The notes under the pieces: model-generated
Told to the model about the DNA's origin: nothing
Seen by the model: only the letters and a program-made list of their open reading frames with translations
Databases searched by the model: none
Part shown: piece after piece, positions 8,714 through 18,021 of the stretch
Position numbering within the stretch: position 1 is the first letter of the stretch
Layout of the letters: the number at the start of each line of letters is the position of its first letter
Origin: Alphaproteobacteria bacterium
Lineage (GTDB): Bacteria; Pseudomonadota; Alphaproteobacteria; Puniceispirillales; Marisalimonadaceae
Reading direction: 5' to 3'
Assembly: GCA_004213885.1 (NCBI GenBank)
Contig: SGYL01000001.1
Location: forward strand, 248,001 to 312,000
DNA length: 64,000 bases
Translations under genes and position numbers: made by a program

Positions 8714-9964
8714 ATGTTATTTAAATACTTTGAATTATATTTAGCTTTTAGATATTTAAGGTCAAAAAAAAGTGAAGGTTTTATATCTTTATCTACTTGG
8801 TTTTCATTTGTTGGTATTGCTTTAGGTGTAGCAACTTTAATAATTGTTATGTCTGTAATGAATGGTTTTAGAGAAGAATTAGTTAATCGTATACTTGGAA
8901 TAAACGGTCATTTAGTAGTTTATGCTAACAACGGAAAACCAATTGAAAATTATAATGATATTTCAAATAAAGTAAGTGACAATAATAATATTTTCTCTGT
9001 TATACCTCAAATAGATGGTCAAGGTTTAGCAAGGTCAAAAGATTACGTTAGTGGTGTCATGATAAAAGGTATAAGATGGACAGATCTGCCAGCAAAAAAA
9101 TTATTATGGGATAATTTAAATAAAATAACAAAAGAGAATTTTAAAATAAAAAATGAAATAATAATTGGTTCAAGATTAGCTAAAAGATTAAATGTTAAGA
9201 TTGGTGATAAAATAACAATTGTTTCAGCTAATGGTATCAAAACAGCCTTAGGTATCATCCCTCAAAAACAAATTTTTAAAATCGGTGGTTTGTTTAATGT
9301 AGGTATGTATGAATATGATAATAATTTCATTTTTATGCCATGGAAATCTGCACAAATTTTTTTTCAATTAGGAGATGTTGCAAATAATATTGAAATTTTT
9401 CTTAAAGATTATAAATCTTCAGATGCATCATATTTAAATCTTAAAAAAGTCTTAAATAATGGCTTTGAAATTTTAGATTGGAAAAAACAAAATAATACAT
9501 TTATTAATGCTTTAAATGTTGAAAAAAATGTAATGTTTTTAATTTTAACTTTAATAATTTTAGTAGCGGCTTTTAACATAATATCTTCTATGATCATGCT
9601 TGTTAATGCCAAGTCAGGAGATATTGCTTTACTAAGAACAATTGGCTCATCAAAGAAAGCTATAGTAAAAATATTCTTGTTAATAGGTACATCTATTGGC
9701 TTATTGGGAACAGTATTTGGTGCAATACTAGGTGTTTTTTTAAGTGTTAATATAGAATATTTAAGAAAATTTTTATCAATAATTCTTAATCAAGAACTTT
9801 TTTCACCTGAAATATACTTTTTAACGGATCTTCCATCAAAAATTGATTTTACCGAAGTTTTTTACATTATTTTTACTTCTATATCTTTATCTGTTTTAGC
9901 AAGTGTTTTTCCATCTTGGAAAGCTTCTAAAATATTACCAGCTGAAGTTTTAAGATATGAATAA
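8714..9964 (+). CDS. lolC: Lipoprotein-releasing ABC transporter permease LolC/E
   Basis: This 416-residue inner-membrane permease works with LolD to release lipoproteins from the inner membrane for transport to the outer membrane. The N-terminus has the family pattern of a cytoplasmic stretch (AFRYLRSKKSEGF), one membrane helix near 25-50 and the MSVMNGFREEL motif, then a large periplasmic domain. Three further helices lie near 270-295, 315-345 and 375-395, and the end reads PAEVLRYE. Only one permease gene is present, as in other alphaproteobacteria, so a homodimer is likely. It overlaps lolD by eight bases. Naming as LolC, LolE or LolF is a matter of convention. Confidence 0.92.
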   Translation: MLFKYFELYLAFRYLRSKKSEGFISLSTWFSFVGIALGVATLIIVMSVMNGFREELVNRILGINGHLVVYANNGKPIENYNDISNKVSDNNNIFSVIPQIDGQGLARSKDYVSGVMIKGIRWTDLPAKKLLWDNLNKITKENFKIKNEIIIGSRLAKRLNVKIGDKITIVSANGIKTALGIIPQKQIFKIGGLFNVGMYEYDNNFIFMPWKSAQIFFQLGDVANNIEIFLKDYKSSDASYLNLKKVLNNGFEILDWKKQNNTFINALNVEKNVMFLILTLIILVAAFNIISSMIMLVNAKSGDIALLRTIGSSKKAIVKIFLLIGTSIGLLGTVFGAILGVFLSVNIEYLRKFLSIILNQELFSPEIYFLTDLPSKIDFTEVFYIIFTSISLSVLASVFPSWKASKILPAEVLRYE

Positions 9965-10649
9965 AGTACTTTCAAATTATTTGGAATTATTTGATGTCAA
10001 TTATTACTATAAAAATAAACTAGAAAATGTTGAAATTTTTAAAAACCTAAATTTAACAATTTATCCTGGAGAAATGGTGGCTTTATTGGGCCCTAGTGGA
10101 TCAGGAAAATCAACACTTTTAAATTGTATTGGATTATTAGATAAATTTGTTTCAGGTAAGTTTAAAATTTTAAATAAAGATTATTCTTTATTGACTGAGA
10201 GTGAAATTACAAATATCAGGCTTAATGATATTGGCTTTGTATTTCAAAATCATAGACTATTTCAAGAATTTTCTGCGCTTGAAAATATTATTATTCCATC
10301 TTTGATAAAAAATATTCCTTTTGATGTAGCAAAAAAAAAGGCAATACAGATTTTGACTTATTTAAATTTGGAACATAGGATTAATCATAGACCTGCTAAA
10401 TTATCGGGTGGTGAGTCTCAAAGGGTTGCTATTGGCAGAGCTTTATCAAATAATCCTAAATTTATTTTGGCTGATGAACCAACTGGAAACTTAGATAAAG
10501 ATAATACGCTATTAATTTTCAACATTTTAAAGAAAATTACATTAGATTCAGAAAAAAGCTGTATTATAGCGACCCATAATAATTTTTTAGCTGAAAAGAT
10601 GGATAGAATTTTTTTGATTGAAAATCAAAATATTAAAATTTTAAAATAA
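9957..10649 (+). CDS. lolD: Lipoprotein-releasing ABC transporter ATPase LolD
   Basis: LolD powers the LolC/E permease from the cytoplasmic side. The 230 residues contain Walker A GPSGSGKST, the signature LSGGESQRVAIGRAL, and Walker B with the following stretch ILADEPTGNLD, all typical of the MacB/LolD/FtsE group. The start overlaps the end of lolC by eight bases, which supports coupled translation. An ordinary MacB-type exporter is the only alternative and is unlikely because of the lolC partner. Confidence 0.94.
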   Translation: MNKVLSNYLELFDVNYYYKNKLENVEIFKNLNLTIYPGEMVALLGPSGSGKSTLLNCIGLLDKFVSGKFKILNKDYSLLTESEITNIRLNDIGFVFQNHRLFQEFSALENIIIPSLIKNIPFDVAKKKAIQILTYLNLEHRINHRPAKLSGGESQRVAIGRALSNNPKFILADEPTGNLDKDNTLLIFNILKKITLDSEKSCIIATHNNFLAEKMDRIFLIENQNIKILK

Positions 10650-10656
10650 TTTTTTT

Positions 10657-13600
10657 ATGTATAGTCAAAACTTTATTAACTTAAGAACTCATACAAATTA
10701 TTCATTAGCTGAAGGAATGTTAACTTCAAATTACATTGCAGATTTTTGTGTAAATGATATGCAGCCTGCATGCGCTATTACAGATACATCTAATCTTTTT
10801 GGCGCATTTGAGTTCTCCGAAAAGCTATTTTCTTTAGGTGTCCAACCTATAATTGGAATGCAGGTAAACGTATACGACAAATATTTTGATAGCAAACACT
10901 TTGAATTAGTTTTGTTAGCAAAATCTGAGGAAGGTTATAAAAATTTAGTTGTAATTGCTAATAAAATTAATAGTAACATCAACTTAAATATCCATAAAAA
11001 AATTAATATTGATTTTTTAATTAAGCATAGACGTGGATTAATTGTTTTAAGTGGTGGTTATCAAAATGGATATATTGGTAATCCAATATTTCTAGGAGAA
11101 AAAAAAATTTCTTTTGATCGTGCTAAAAATATTAAATCCTTTCTTGCACATGATTTTTATATTGAGTTGCAAAGGTCTAACATTAAAGAAACAAATTCAG
11201 CTGAAAACGAACTTTTATCTTTATCACTAGAGCTAGAAATACCTATTGTAGCAACAAACGATTCTTATTTTAGAGATAAAAATCATTTTGAAGCTTTTGA
11301 AATGTTATCATTGATAGAAAAAAGTAAAACAATTTCTTCAAAAAAACAAAGTTCATTTACTAATGAAAATTATTTTAAAACTAAATATGAAATGATATCT
11401 TTGTTTGAAGATTTACCAGAAGCAATTCAAAATACAAGTATTATTGCTCAAAAATGTTCATTTTGCTTAAAGCCTAAAGAATTATCTTTGCCAAAGTTTG
11501 TAAGTTCAGAATTAAATGACGAGTTCACTGTTTTAAAACAAATATCTGAGTCTGGTTTAGAAAAAAGATTAATAGAAAATCAAATTGTTCGAGATTTAGA
11601 TAAAATTCAAATATATAAAAATCGTCTTAATAAAGAATTAGATGTTATTTCAAAAATGGGTTTTTCGGGTTATTTTTTAATTGTTTCTGATTTTGTTAAA
11701 TGGTCAAAAGATAATAATATTCCAGTTGGACCAGGAAGAGGTTCTGGCGCAGGTTCAATTGTAGCTTGGTGTATTCAAATAACAGAATTGGACCCCATAA
11801 AATGGGGTTTATTATTTGAGAGATTTTTAAACCCTGAAAGAGTTTCTATGCCTGATTTTGATATTGATTTTTGTCAAGATCGAAGAGATGAAGTAATAAA
11901 CTATATTAAAAATAGATATGGTCATGAAAATGTAGCACAGATTATTACATTTGGAAGTTTACAAGCAAGAGCTGCAATTAGAGATGTAGGAAGAGTTTTA
12001 GAGATGCCATATAGTCAAGTTGATCGAATTGCTAAACTTATTCCAGCGATACCAGCTAATCCAGTAACATTGTCAAAAGCCCTGGAAACTCAAGAAGAGC
12101 TGTTAAAATCAAAACAAGAAAACGAAGATGTATCAAAATTAATTGATCTTTCTTTGGTAATTGAAGGTTTGAATAGACATGTTTCAACTCATGCGGCTGG
12201 AATTGTAATTGCTGAAAAAAAACTTAATAACATAATTCCACTATATAGTGAAAAAGAAGGTGAGATACCAGCGACACAATTCAACCTGAAATACATTGAA
12301 AAAGCTGGTTTAGTTAAATTTGATATTCTTGGATTAAAAACATTAACAATTATTTCCTTTGCTGAAAAACTAATACAAAAAAATAATAAAAATTTTAATA
12401 TCTCAAAAATAAATTTAGATGATAAAAAAGTTTACTCTATGTTATCAGAGGGACAAACTATTGGGGTTTTTCAACTAGAGTCAAAAGGGATGCAAAGTGC
12501 TCTAAAAGGACTAAAGCCAGATAGATTTGAAGATATTATAGCTGTAGTAGCTTTATATAGACCAGGTCCAATGGAAAATATTCCAAATTACATAAATAGA
12601 AAACATGGCATTGAAGAGATTGAATATATGCATGAAAGTTTGTCAGACATATTATCAGAAACATATGGAATTTTTATCTATCAAGAACAAGTCATGCAAG
12701 CAGCTCAAGTCTTAGCTGATTATAGCTTAGCTTCAGCAGATATCCTGAGAAGAGCTATGGGAAAAAAAGATAAAAAAGAAATGGATATGCAAAAAGAAAA
12801 GTTTATTGATGGTGCAAAGAAAATTCATATACAGAGATCTAAAGCGGAAGAAATTTTTGATCAAATTTCTGCTTTTGCAGGTTATGGTTTTAATAAATCT
12901 CATGCCGCAGCATATGCACTTATTGCTTATCAATGCGCTTGGTTAAAAGCTCATCATCCACATGAATTTTTTGCATCATTAATGACTTATGATTCAGATA
13001 ATGTTGAAAAATTATCAATTTTTGTTCATGAATTGAATAGAATGAACATTAAAATTAATCCTCCATGTATAAATTTTAGCTATGATAAATTTACTGTTGA
13101 AGAATTAAATGACCAAAAATGTATTCGATATAGTTTGTCTTCTCTTAAAAACGTTGGAAATGAAGCAGTTAAAAAAATGATTTCTATTAGAAATAAAATT
13201 GGAAGCTTTAAAAGTTTTGATCATTTTGTTGATGTAGTGCCTCAAAATATATTTGGTAAAAGAGGATTAGAAAGTTTAACTATTTCTGGATCTTTCGATA
13301 ATTTCAATATGTCTAGAAATAAGTTGTTTAGCTCTATATCAAATATTTTGATTTTTTCACAAAGGATAGAAAATGATAAATTAAGTAACCAGAATAATTT
13401 ATTCAATGATATAAATGAATTATCATTAACAAAATCATTAAAAAATGTATCTGAATTTTCAATTTTTGAAAATGAAGAAAATGAATTAGACTCACTTGGT
13501 TTTTACTTGAAACAACATCCTGTAAAAAAGGTGGAATCTATTTATGATAAATTTGAATTTAAAAAATCTGATTTTTTTAATAATAACTTTGATTTAACTA

Positions 13601-14091
13601 GAACATCAACAAACTATAAATTTATTGGGATCGTTAAACAAATTTTTAAAAGAAAATCACAAAATGGAAATTTATATGGGTTTGTTGAAGTTTCTGACAC
13701 TGAGGGAGTAGTTGAAATTTTTATGGATATAAATGATGTTTACTTTGTAGAAGAGAATTTTAACAAAAATCAAATTTTTATTTTCAATCTTGAAATTAGA
13801 TTAGATAGAAACTCTGGAATTAGGATAGTTTGTCAAAGCGTATACAAACTTTTTGATTATGTTTCCAAAAACATTAATTCTTTAGAGCTTTATATTATGG
13901 ATAAAAGTTGTTTAATAAGTCTTAAAGATAAACTATGTAATATTCAAACTGGTAATTCAAACATTAATATTTTTCTAAATACAACTAATAATTTGGTAAA
14001 AGTCACCCTAAATGAAAATGTAAAAATTAATGATTTATTTATAAATGATATTTCAAGGATTCCTTTCTTAGAAAAAATTTTAATTAAATAA
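10657..14091 (+). CDS. dnaE: DNA polymerase III alpha subunit
   Basis: DnaE is the replicative polymerase. The 1144 residues run in the usual order: PHP domain at the N-terminus (THTNYSLAEG near 11-20), palm with the GPGRGSGAGS loop and the catalytic aspartates in PDFDIDFCQDRRDE near 405-417, fingers with the YRPGPMENIP motif, helix-hairpin-helix region, and an OB fold with a small C-terminal domain. Length is normal for an alphaproteobacterial DnaE1. It follows lolD after seven bases, with no good Shine-Dalgarno sequence, and its stop is followed by the rpsB promoter region. It is not the ImuC-type error-prone DnaE2, which is shorter and sits with imuA/imuB. Confidence 0.96.
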   Translation: MYSQNFINLRTHTNYSLAEGMLTSNYIADFCVNDMQPACAITDTSNLFGAFEFSEKLFSLGVQPIIGMQVNVYDKYFDSKHFELVLLAKSEEGYKNLVVIANKINSNINLNIHKKINIDFLIKHRRGLIVLSGGYQNGYIGNPIFLGEKKISFDRAKNIKSFLAHDFYIELQRSNIKETNSAENELLSLSLELEIPIVATNDSYFRDKNHFEAFEMLSLIEKSKTISSKKQSSFTNENYFKTKYEMISLFEDLPEAIQNTSIIAQKCSFCLKPKELSLPKFVSSELNDEFTVLKQISESGLEKRLIENQIVRDLDKIQIYKNRLNKELDVISKMGFSGYFLIVSDFVKWSKDNNIPVGPGRGSGAGSIVAWCIQITELDPIKWGLLFERFLNPERVSMPDFDIDFCQDRRDEVINYIKNRYGHENVAQIITFGSLQARAAIRDVGRVLEMPYSQVDRIAKLIPAIPANPVTLSKALETQEELLKSKQENEDVSKLIDLSLVIEGLNRHVSTHAAGIVIAEKKLNNIIPLYSEKEGEIPATQFNLKYIEKAGLVKFDILGLKTLTIISFAEKLIQKNNKNFNISKINLDDKKVYSMLSEGQTIGVFQLESKGMQSALKGLKPDRFEDIIAVVALYRPGPMENIPNYINRKHGIEEIEYMHESLSDILSETYGIFIYQEQVMQAAQVLADYSLASADILRRAMGKKDKKEMDMQKEKFIDGAKKIHIQRSKAEEIFDQISAFAGYGFNKSHAAAYALIAYQCAWLKAHHPHEFFASLMTYDSDNVEKLSIFVHELNRMNIKINPPCINFSYDKFTVEELNDQKCIRYSLSSLKNVGNEAVKKMISIRNKIGSFKSFDHFVDVVPQNIFGKRGLESLTISGSFDNFNMSRNKLFSSISNILIFSQRIENDKLSNQNNLFNDINELSLTKSLKNVSEFSIFENEENELDSLGFYLKQHPVKKVESIYDKFEFKKSDFFNNNFDLTRTSTNYKFIGIVKQIFKRKSQNGNLYGFVEVSDTEGVVEIFMDINDVYFVEENFNKNQIFIFNLEIRLDRNSGIRIVCQSVYKLFDYVSKNINSLELYIMDKSCLISLKDKLCNIQTGNSNINIFLNTTNNLVKVTLNENVKINDLFINDISRIPFLEKILIK

Positions 14092-14095
14092 AATG

Positions 14096-14124
14096 TTGAT
14101 AATTAATTAAAAATAAATTATTAG
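14096..14124 (+). promoter_or_regulatory. Candidate sigma-70 promoter for rpsB-tsf
   Basis: TTGATA at 14096-14101, a 17-base spacer and TATTAG at 14119-14124 lie just after the dnaE stop codon. Transcription from about 14131 would give a leader of roughly 80 bases, which just contains the structured element at 14137-14206. Confidence 0.45.
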
Positions 14125-14136
14125 AAATTAAATTGT

Positions 14137-14206
14137 GTAATACTTTGGTTTAAAAACCCTCCGGTGCTACTTATAAAGTATTACTTAACATTAACCGGTA
14201 AAGGAA
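14137..14206 (+). promoter_or_regulatory. Structured rpsB leader with possible pseudoknot
   Basis: A perfect 10-base inverted repeat, GTAATACTTT at 14137-14146 and AAAGTATTAC at 14175-14184, encloses a small hairpin (GGTTT-AA-AAACC, 14147-14158) and the loop sequence CCGGT at 14161-14165. That loop can pair with ACCGG at 14194-14198, outside the stem and just before the ribosome-binding sequence AAAGGA, forming a pseudoknot. Conserved leaders upstream of rpsB are known in alphaproteobacteria and are thought to mediate feedback by S2. The pairing is seen in the sequence; the regulatory role here is inferred. Confidence 0.6.
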
Positions 14207-14211
14207 AAAAA

Positions 14212-15072
14212 ATGACTATACCTACATTTACAATGAGACAGCTATTAGAGGCTGGTATCCACTTTGGTCACCACACACGGAGATGGAATCCGAAAATGGA
14301 AGAATTTATTTTTGGAGAAAGAAATAAGATTCATATAATGGATTTAGAAAAAACAGTTCCTATGCTTTATGCAGCATTAGAAATTATACATGAGATCGCA
14401 AAAAAAGGGGGGAAAATATTATTTGTTGGAACTAAAAGATCTGCCTCAGAAATAATAGCCTCATCTGCAATAAATTGTGGTCAATTTTATGTTAACCACA
14501 GATGGCTTGGTGGAATGCTTACTAACTGGGAAACTGTGTCACAATCAATTAAAAGACTTAAAGAATTAGAAAGTAAAATCGAATCAGGCGAAATAAATAA
14601 TCTTACAAAAAAAGAAAAACTAAACATTGAAAGATCTAAAGAAAAATTAGAATTAAATCTAGGAGGCATTAAAAATATGCCTAATTTGCCTGATGCAATT
14701 TTTATAATCGACATAAACAAAGAATCTATAGCTGTACAAGAGGCAAAAAAATTAAATATACCAGTAATTGCAATCTGTGATACTAACACAGATCCTAGCA
14801 ATATTGATTATCCTATTCCAGGAAATGATGATGCTGTTAGATCAATTTCTTTATATTGTGATCTTATAGGTTCCGCAATTCTAAGTGGAATGGAAGAAAA
14901 CCTTGCAGAGTCAGGTGTTGATATTGGTAAATCTGACGTTAATTTTGATGAAGATATTCCAAGTGATAAAGAAATAGAAACAATACAAGATAATGGTAAA
15001 AAAGAATCAGTTGAAAATGATGATGATAATAATCTTAATATGGATTTAGAAAATAATTCTGATTTGAAATAA
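14212..15072 (+). CDS. rpsB: 30S ribosomal protein S2
   Basis: S2 binds the 30S head-body junction late in assembly. The ATG at 14212 is chosen over the upstream in-frame GTG at 14164 because it gives the family's standard N-terminus ([19 protein letters not shown]) and has an AAAGGA ribosome-binding sequence. The upstream GTG lies inside the leader structure. The product has 286 residues, longer than the 240-260 usual in E. coli-type S2, because of an acidic, Asn/Asp/Glu-rich tail over about the last 45 residues. tsf follows after 26 bases, the standard rpsB-tsf pair. Confidence 0.96.
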   Translation: MTIPTFTMRQLLEAGIHFGHHTRRWNPKMEEFIFGERNKIHIMDLEKTVPMLYAALEIIHEIAKKGGKILFVGTKRSASEIIASSAINCGQFYVNHRWLGGMLTNWETVSQSIKRLKELESKIESGEINNLTKKEKLNIERSKEKLELNLGGIKNMPNLPDAIFIIDINKESIAVQEAKKLNIPVIAICDTNTDPSNIDYPIPGNDDAVRSISLYCDLIGSAILSGMEENLAESGVDIGKSDVNFDEDIPSDKEIETIQDNGKKESVENDDDNNLNMDLENNSDLK

Positions 15073-15098
15073 AACTATTTTATAGAGTAGGTGCTAAG

Positions 15099-16025
15099 AT
15101 GAGTTTAAACGCTAATTTAATTAAAGAATTAAGAGAGAAATCGGGAGCTGGTATAGTTGATTGTAAAAATGCCTTGATGCAAAATGAAAATGATATCGAC
15201 AAGTCAATTGACTGGCTTAGAAAAAAAGGGTTATCTGTTGCTGCAAAAAAAAGTGGAAGAGTTGCTGCAGAAGGTTTAGTTGGTGTTCATATAAATAACC
15301 ATCAAGCATGTTTAATAGAAATAAACTCTGAGACGGATTTTGTTTCTAGAAATGAACAATTTCAAAAATTTGTAAATGATTGCTCTAAAATCGCTACAAC
15401 TACTGATGGAGATTTAGATAGTTTACTTAAATCAAAGTTTATTGAGAGTGATAATACTGTTGAAGATGAATTAACAAAAAATATTGCCACTATTGGAGAA
15501 AACTTAAAAATCAGGAGGATTGAAAAAATTACTTTGGATGGACCTGGTTCCCTTGTTTCTTATGTCCATAATTCTGTTTCAGAAAATTTAGGAAAAATAG
15601 CAGTGATTTTATCTTTAAAATCAAATGCAAATAAAAATAGTTTAGAGAACATTGGAAAAAAAATTGCAATGCATATAGCTGCTTCAAATCCTATTTCATT
15701 AAATCTAGATGGATTAGACCCTAAAATCGTAAATAAAGAAAAACAAGTGTTAATAGAACAAGCTATTTCATCTGGTAAACCTAAAGACATTGCAGAAAAA
15801 ATGGTTGAAGGCAGGATTAGAAAATTTTGTGAAGAAGTAGTTTTATTAGAGCAAACTTTTGTTATCGATGGAAAAACTAAAATTAAGGATGTATTAAAAC
15901 AATATTCAAGTGAATTAGGGACTGAGGTCACAATTGATTCATTTAAAATGTTAATTTTAGGCCAAGGCATTGAAGTTGAGGAAAAAGATTTCGCAGCCGA
16001 AGTTGCTGCTACTGCAAATCAATAG
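15099..16025 (+). CDS. tsf: Elongation factor Ts
   Basis: EF-Ts exchanges GDP for GTP on EF-Tu. The 308 residues start with the UBA-like domain (LIKELREKSGAGIVDCKNAL) and contain the EF-Tu-contacting motif TDFVSRNEQF near 81-90, followed by two core subdomains and a C-terminal module. A ribosome-binding sequence (GTAGGTG) precedes the ATG. It lies between rpsB and pyrH, as in most proteobacteria, and is probably transcribed from the rpsB promoter. Confidence 0.97.
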   Translation: MSLNANLIKELREKSGAGIVDCKNALMQNENDIDKSIDWLRKKGLSVAAKKSGRVAAEGLVGVHINNHQACLIEINSETDFVSRNEQFQKFVNDCSKIATTTDGDLDSLLKSKFIESDNTVEDELTKNIATIGENLKIRRIEKITLDGPGSLVSYVHNSVSENLGKIAVILSLKSNANKNSLENIGKKIAMHIAASNPISLNLDGLDPKIVNKEKQVLIEQAISSGKPKDIAEKMVEGRIRKFCEEVVLLEQTFVIDGKTKIKDVLKQYSSELGTEVTIDSFKMLILGQGIEVEEKDFAAEVAATANQ

Positions 16026-16036
16026 AAAGTTAGATT

Positions 16037-16753
16037 TTGAAAAAATTATATTGGAAAAGAGTTTTAATAAAATTGTCTGGTGAAGCTCTAATGGGCAACA
16101 ATGATTTTGGAATTTGTCCAGATATGCTTAATTCTGTATCTAATGAAATCAAAGATGTTGTTGATCTTGGAGCAGAACTTTGCCTAGTGATCGGAGGAGG
16201 AAATATTTTTAGAGGAGTTACAGGAGTTTCAAAAGGGATGGACAGAACAACTGGTGACAATATGGGAATGTTAGCGACTGTAATGAATTCTTTAGCACTT
16301 CAAAATTCTTTAGAAAAATTGGGGATTCCAACAAGAGTACAATCAGCTTTGCCTATCTCCGCAGTTTGCGAACCATACATTAGAAGAAAAGCTTACAGAC
16401 ATCTAGAAAAAAATAGAGTTGTAATTTTTGCAGCTGGCACTGGTAATCCATACTTTACAACTGATACAGCCGCTGCATTGAGGGCTTCAGAAATGAATTG
16501 TAATGTTTTAATAAAATCTACATTAGTTGATGGCATTTATTCATCTGATCCAAAGAAGGATAAAAAAGCAAAAAGATATAGTTCGTTAACATATATGGAT
16601 GTTTTATCAAAAGATTTAAAAGTTATAGATGCTTCAGCTGTGTCTCTTGCAAGAGAAAATAATATTCCAATAATTATTAGCTCAATTTTTGAAAATGGTA
16701 ACCTTTTAAAAATTTGTAAAAGCAATGACGGTATTTACACAATTGTAAATTAA
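16037..16753 (+). CDS. pyrH: Uridylate kinase
   Basis: PyrH phosphorylates UMP to UDP in the cytoplasm. The 238 residues belong to the amino-acid-kinase fold: KLSGEALMG at the N-terminus, GGGNIFRG, and the nucleotide-binding [12 protein letters not shown] stretch. The TTG at 16037 is the start because no ATG lies upstream of the conserved [10 protein letters not shown] and the resulting [10 protein letters not shown] beginning matches the family. It follows tsf after 11 bases and precedes frr, the standard order. Confidence 0.96.
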   Translation: MKKLYWKRVLIKLSGEALMGNNDFGICPDMLNSVSNEIKDVVDLGAELCLVIGGGNIFRGVTGVSKGMDRTTGDNMGMLATVMNSLALQNSLEKLGIPTRVQSALPISAVCEPYIRRKAYRHLEKNRVVIFAAGTGNPYFTTDTAAALRASEMNCNVLIKSTLVDGIYSSDPKKDKKAKRYSSLTYMDVLSKDLKVIDASAVSLARENNIPIIISSIFENGNLLKICKSNDGIYTIVN

Positions 16754-16767
16754 AATAGGATTTTATA

Positions 16768-17328
16768 ATGAATGATTTTAATGAAAATTTGATTAATCAA
16801 AAAATGGATAAGGCTATAATTTCTTATCAAAATGATTTAAATGGTATAAGAGCAGGACGAGCCTCCATTAATATGTTAGATACAATTAAAGTTGATGTTT
16901 ACGGTAATAAAACATCGCTCAATCAAGTAGGTAATATTAGTGTTCCTGAGGCTAGATTAATTACCATATCAATTTGGGACGCTAATAATGTTTCAATTGT
17001 AGAAAAAGCTATTAGAGAAAGTAATTTAGGTCTTAATCCAATGACAGAGGGCAATTTAATAAGAGTACCAATTCCTGCTTTATCAGAAGAAAGAAGAAAA
17101 GAATTGTTAAAAGTTGCAGCTCAAATTGCAGAAAATTCTAAAATTGCAATTCGAAATATCAGGAGAGACATTATAGAGGACATCAGAAAAAGTCATAAAA
17201 ACAATGAAATTAGTGATGATGAAAAACATCAAAATGAAAATGTGGTTCAAAAAGTTACAGATGATTTCATAAACAATATAGATAAAATTTTTCAAAAAAA
17301 ACAGTCTGAAATATTAGATACTAACTAA
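16768..17328 (+). CDS. frr: Ribosome recycling factor
   Basis: RRF, with EF-G, splits the post-termination ribosome. The 186 residues match the usual 185, with the long helical domain I and the conserved RAGRASINMLD and IRNIRRDIIEDIRK stretches. The stop codon is directly followed by the uppS ATG, so the two genes are likely translationally coupled. Part of the rpsB-tsf-pyrH-frr-uppS-cdsA run. Confidence 0.97.
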   Translation: MNDFNENLINQKMDKAIISYQNDLNGIRAGRASINMLDTIKVDVYGNKTSLNQVGNISVPEARLITISIWDANNVSIVEKAIRESNLGLNPMTEGNLIRVPIPALSEERRKELLKVAAQIAENSKIAIRNIRRDIIEDIRKSHKNNEISDDEKHQNENVVQKVTDDFINNIDKIFQKKQSEILDTN

Positions 17329-18021
17329 ATGAAGCCAGAACATATTGCAATTATAATGGATGGAAATAGAAGATGGGCAAAATCCAACAATTACTCTCTT
17401 TTAGAAGCTTACGAAAAAGGATTAGAAACTCTTAATGATACAATAAACAATTTTATTAAATTAAAAATAAAATATTTAACAGTTTTTGGCTTCTCTACAG
17501 AAAATTGGAGTAGATCAAAAAAAGAAATCTCTTTTTTAATGAAATTATTTGATAAATTTTTAGATAAAGCAATTTCAGAAGCTGAAGGAAATGAAATTAG
17601 AATAAAATTTATTGGTGACCTAGAAGTTTTTAGCAAAAAAATAAAAGAAAAAGCTTCTCTATTATCTAAATTAACAAAAAAAAAAAAAAAGCTAACATTA
17701 ACTGTTGCAGTGAATTATGGTGGCCGTCAGGAAATTTTGATTGCTATTAAAAAATATTTAACTGACCATTTAAATAAAAATTTTAAAATTTTAAAAAATC
17801 TGAATGATTTTGAAAAATATTTGTTCAATTATAAACTCCCAAACATTGATCTTTTAATTAGAACTGGTGGTGAAAAAAGATTATCAAACTTTATGCTTTG
17901 GCATCTTGCCTATACAGAATTAATATTTTTAAATCAAATGTGGCCTGATTTTAATTTAAATTCATTAAATAGTTCTATAAATGAATTTATTTCAAGAAAA
18001 AGAAAATTTGGTGGAATGTGA
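17329..18021 (+). CDS. uppS: Undecaprenyl pyrophosphate synthase
   Basis: UppS makes the C55 lipid carrier precursor for peptidoglycan and other glycans by cis-prenyl transfer. The 230 residues contain the catalytic HIAIIMDGNRRWAK at 5-18, the FSTENW motif, VNYGGRQEI, and RTGGEKRLSNFMLW near the C-terminus. A run of 15 A residues at 17676-17690 encodes five lysines in the middle of the gene and could cause polymerase slippage. uppS touches frr at its start and overlaps cdsA by four bases (GTGA). Compared with E. coli (253 residues) it is slightly short but has all catalytic motifs. Confidence 0.95.
   Translation: MKPEHIAIIMDGNRRWAKSNNYSLLEAYEKGLETLNDTINNFIKLKIKYLTVFGFSTENWSRSKKEISFLMKLFDKFLDKAISEAEGNEIRIKFIGDLEVFSKKIKEKASLLSKLTKKKKKLTLTVAVNYGGRQEILIAIKKYLTDHLNKNFKILKNLNDFEKYLFNYKLPNIDLLIRTGGEKRLSNFMLWHLAYTELIFLNQMWPDFNLNSLNSSINEFISRKRKFGGM
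17676..17690 (+). repeat. Poly-A tract (15 A) inside uppS
   Basis: Fifteen consecutive A residues encode part of Thr and five lysines of UppS. Homopolymers of this length promote replication and transcription slippage, so a fraction of transcripts could be frameshifted. It is the longest homopolymer I noticed in the window. Confidence 0.85.

Noticed and set aside
14164-14211. Upstream GTG start for rpsB
   Set aside because: It would translate the leader structure and add 16 residues not seen in S2; the ATG at 14212 has a ribosome-binding sequence.
15560-15970. 136-residue minus-strand frame opposite tsf
   Set aside because: Shadow of a well-conserved gene; no recognisable motif.
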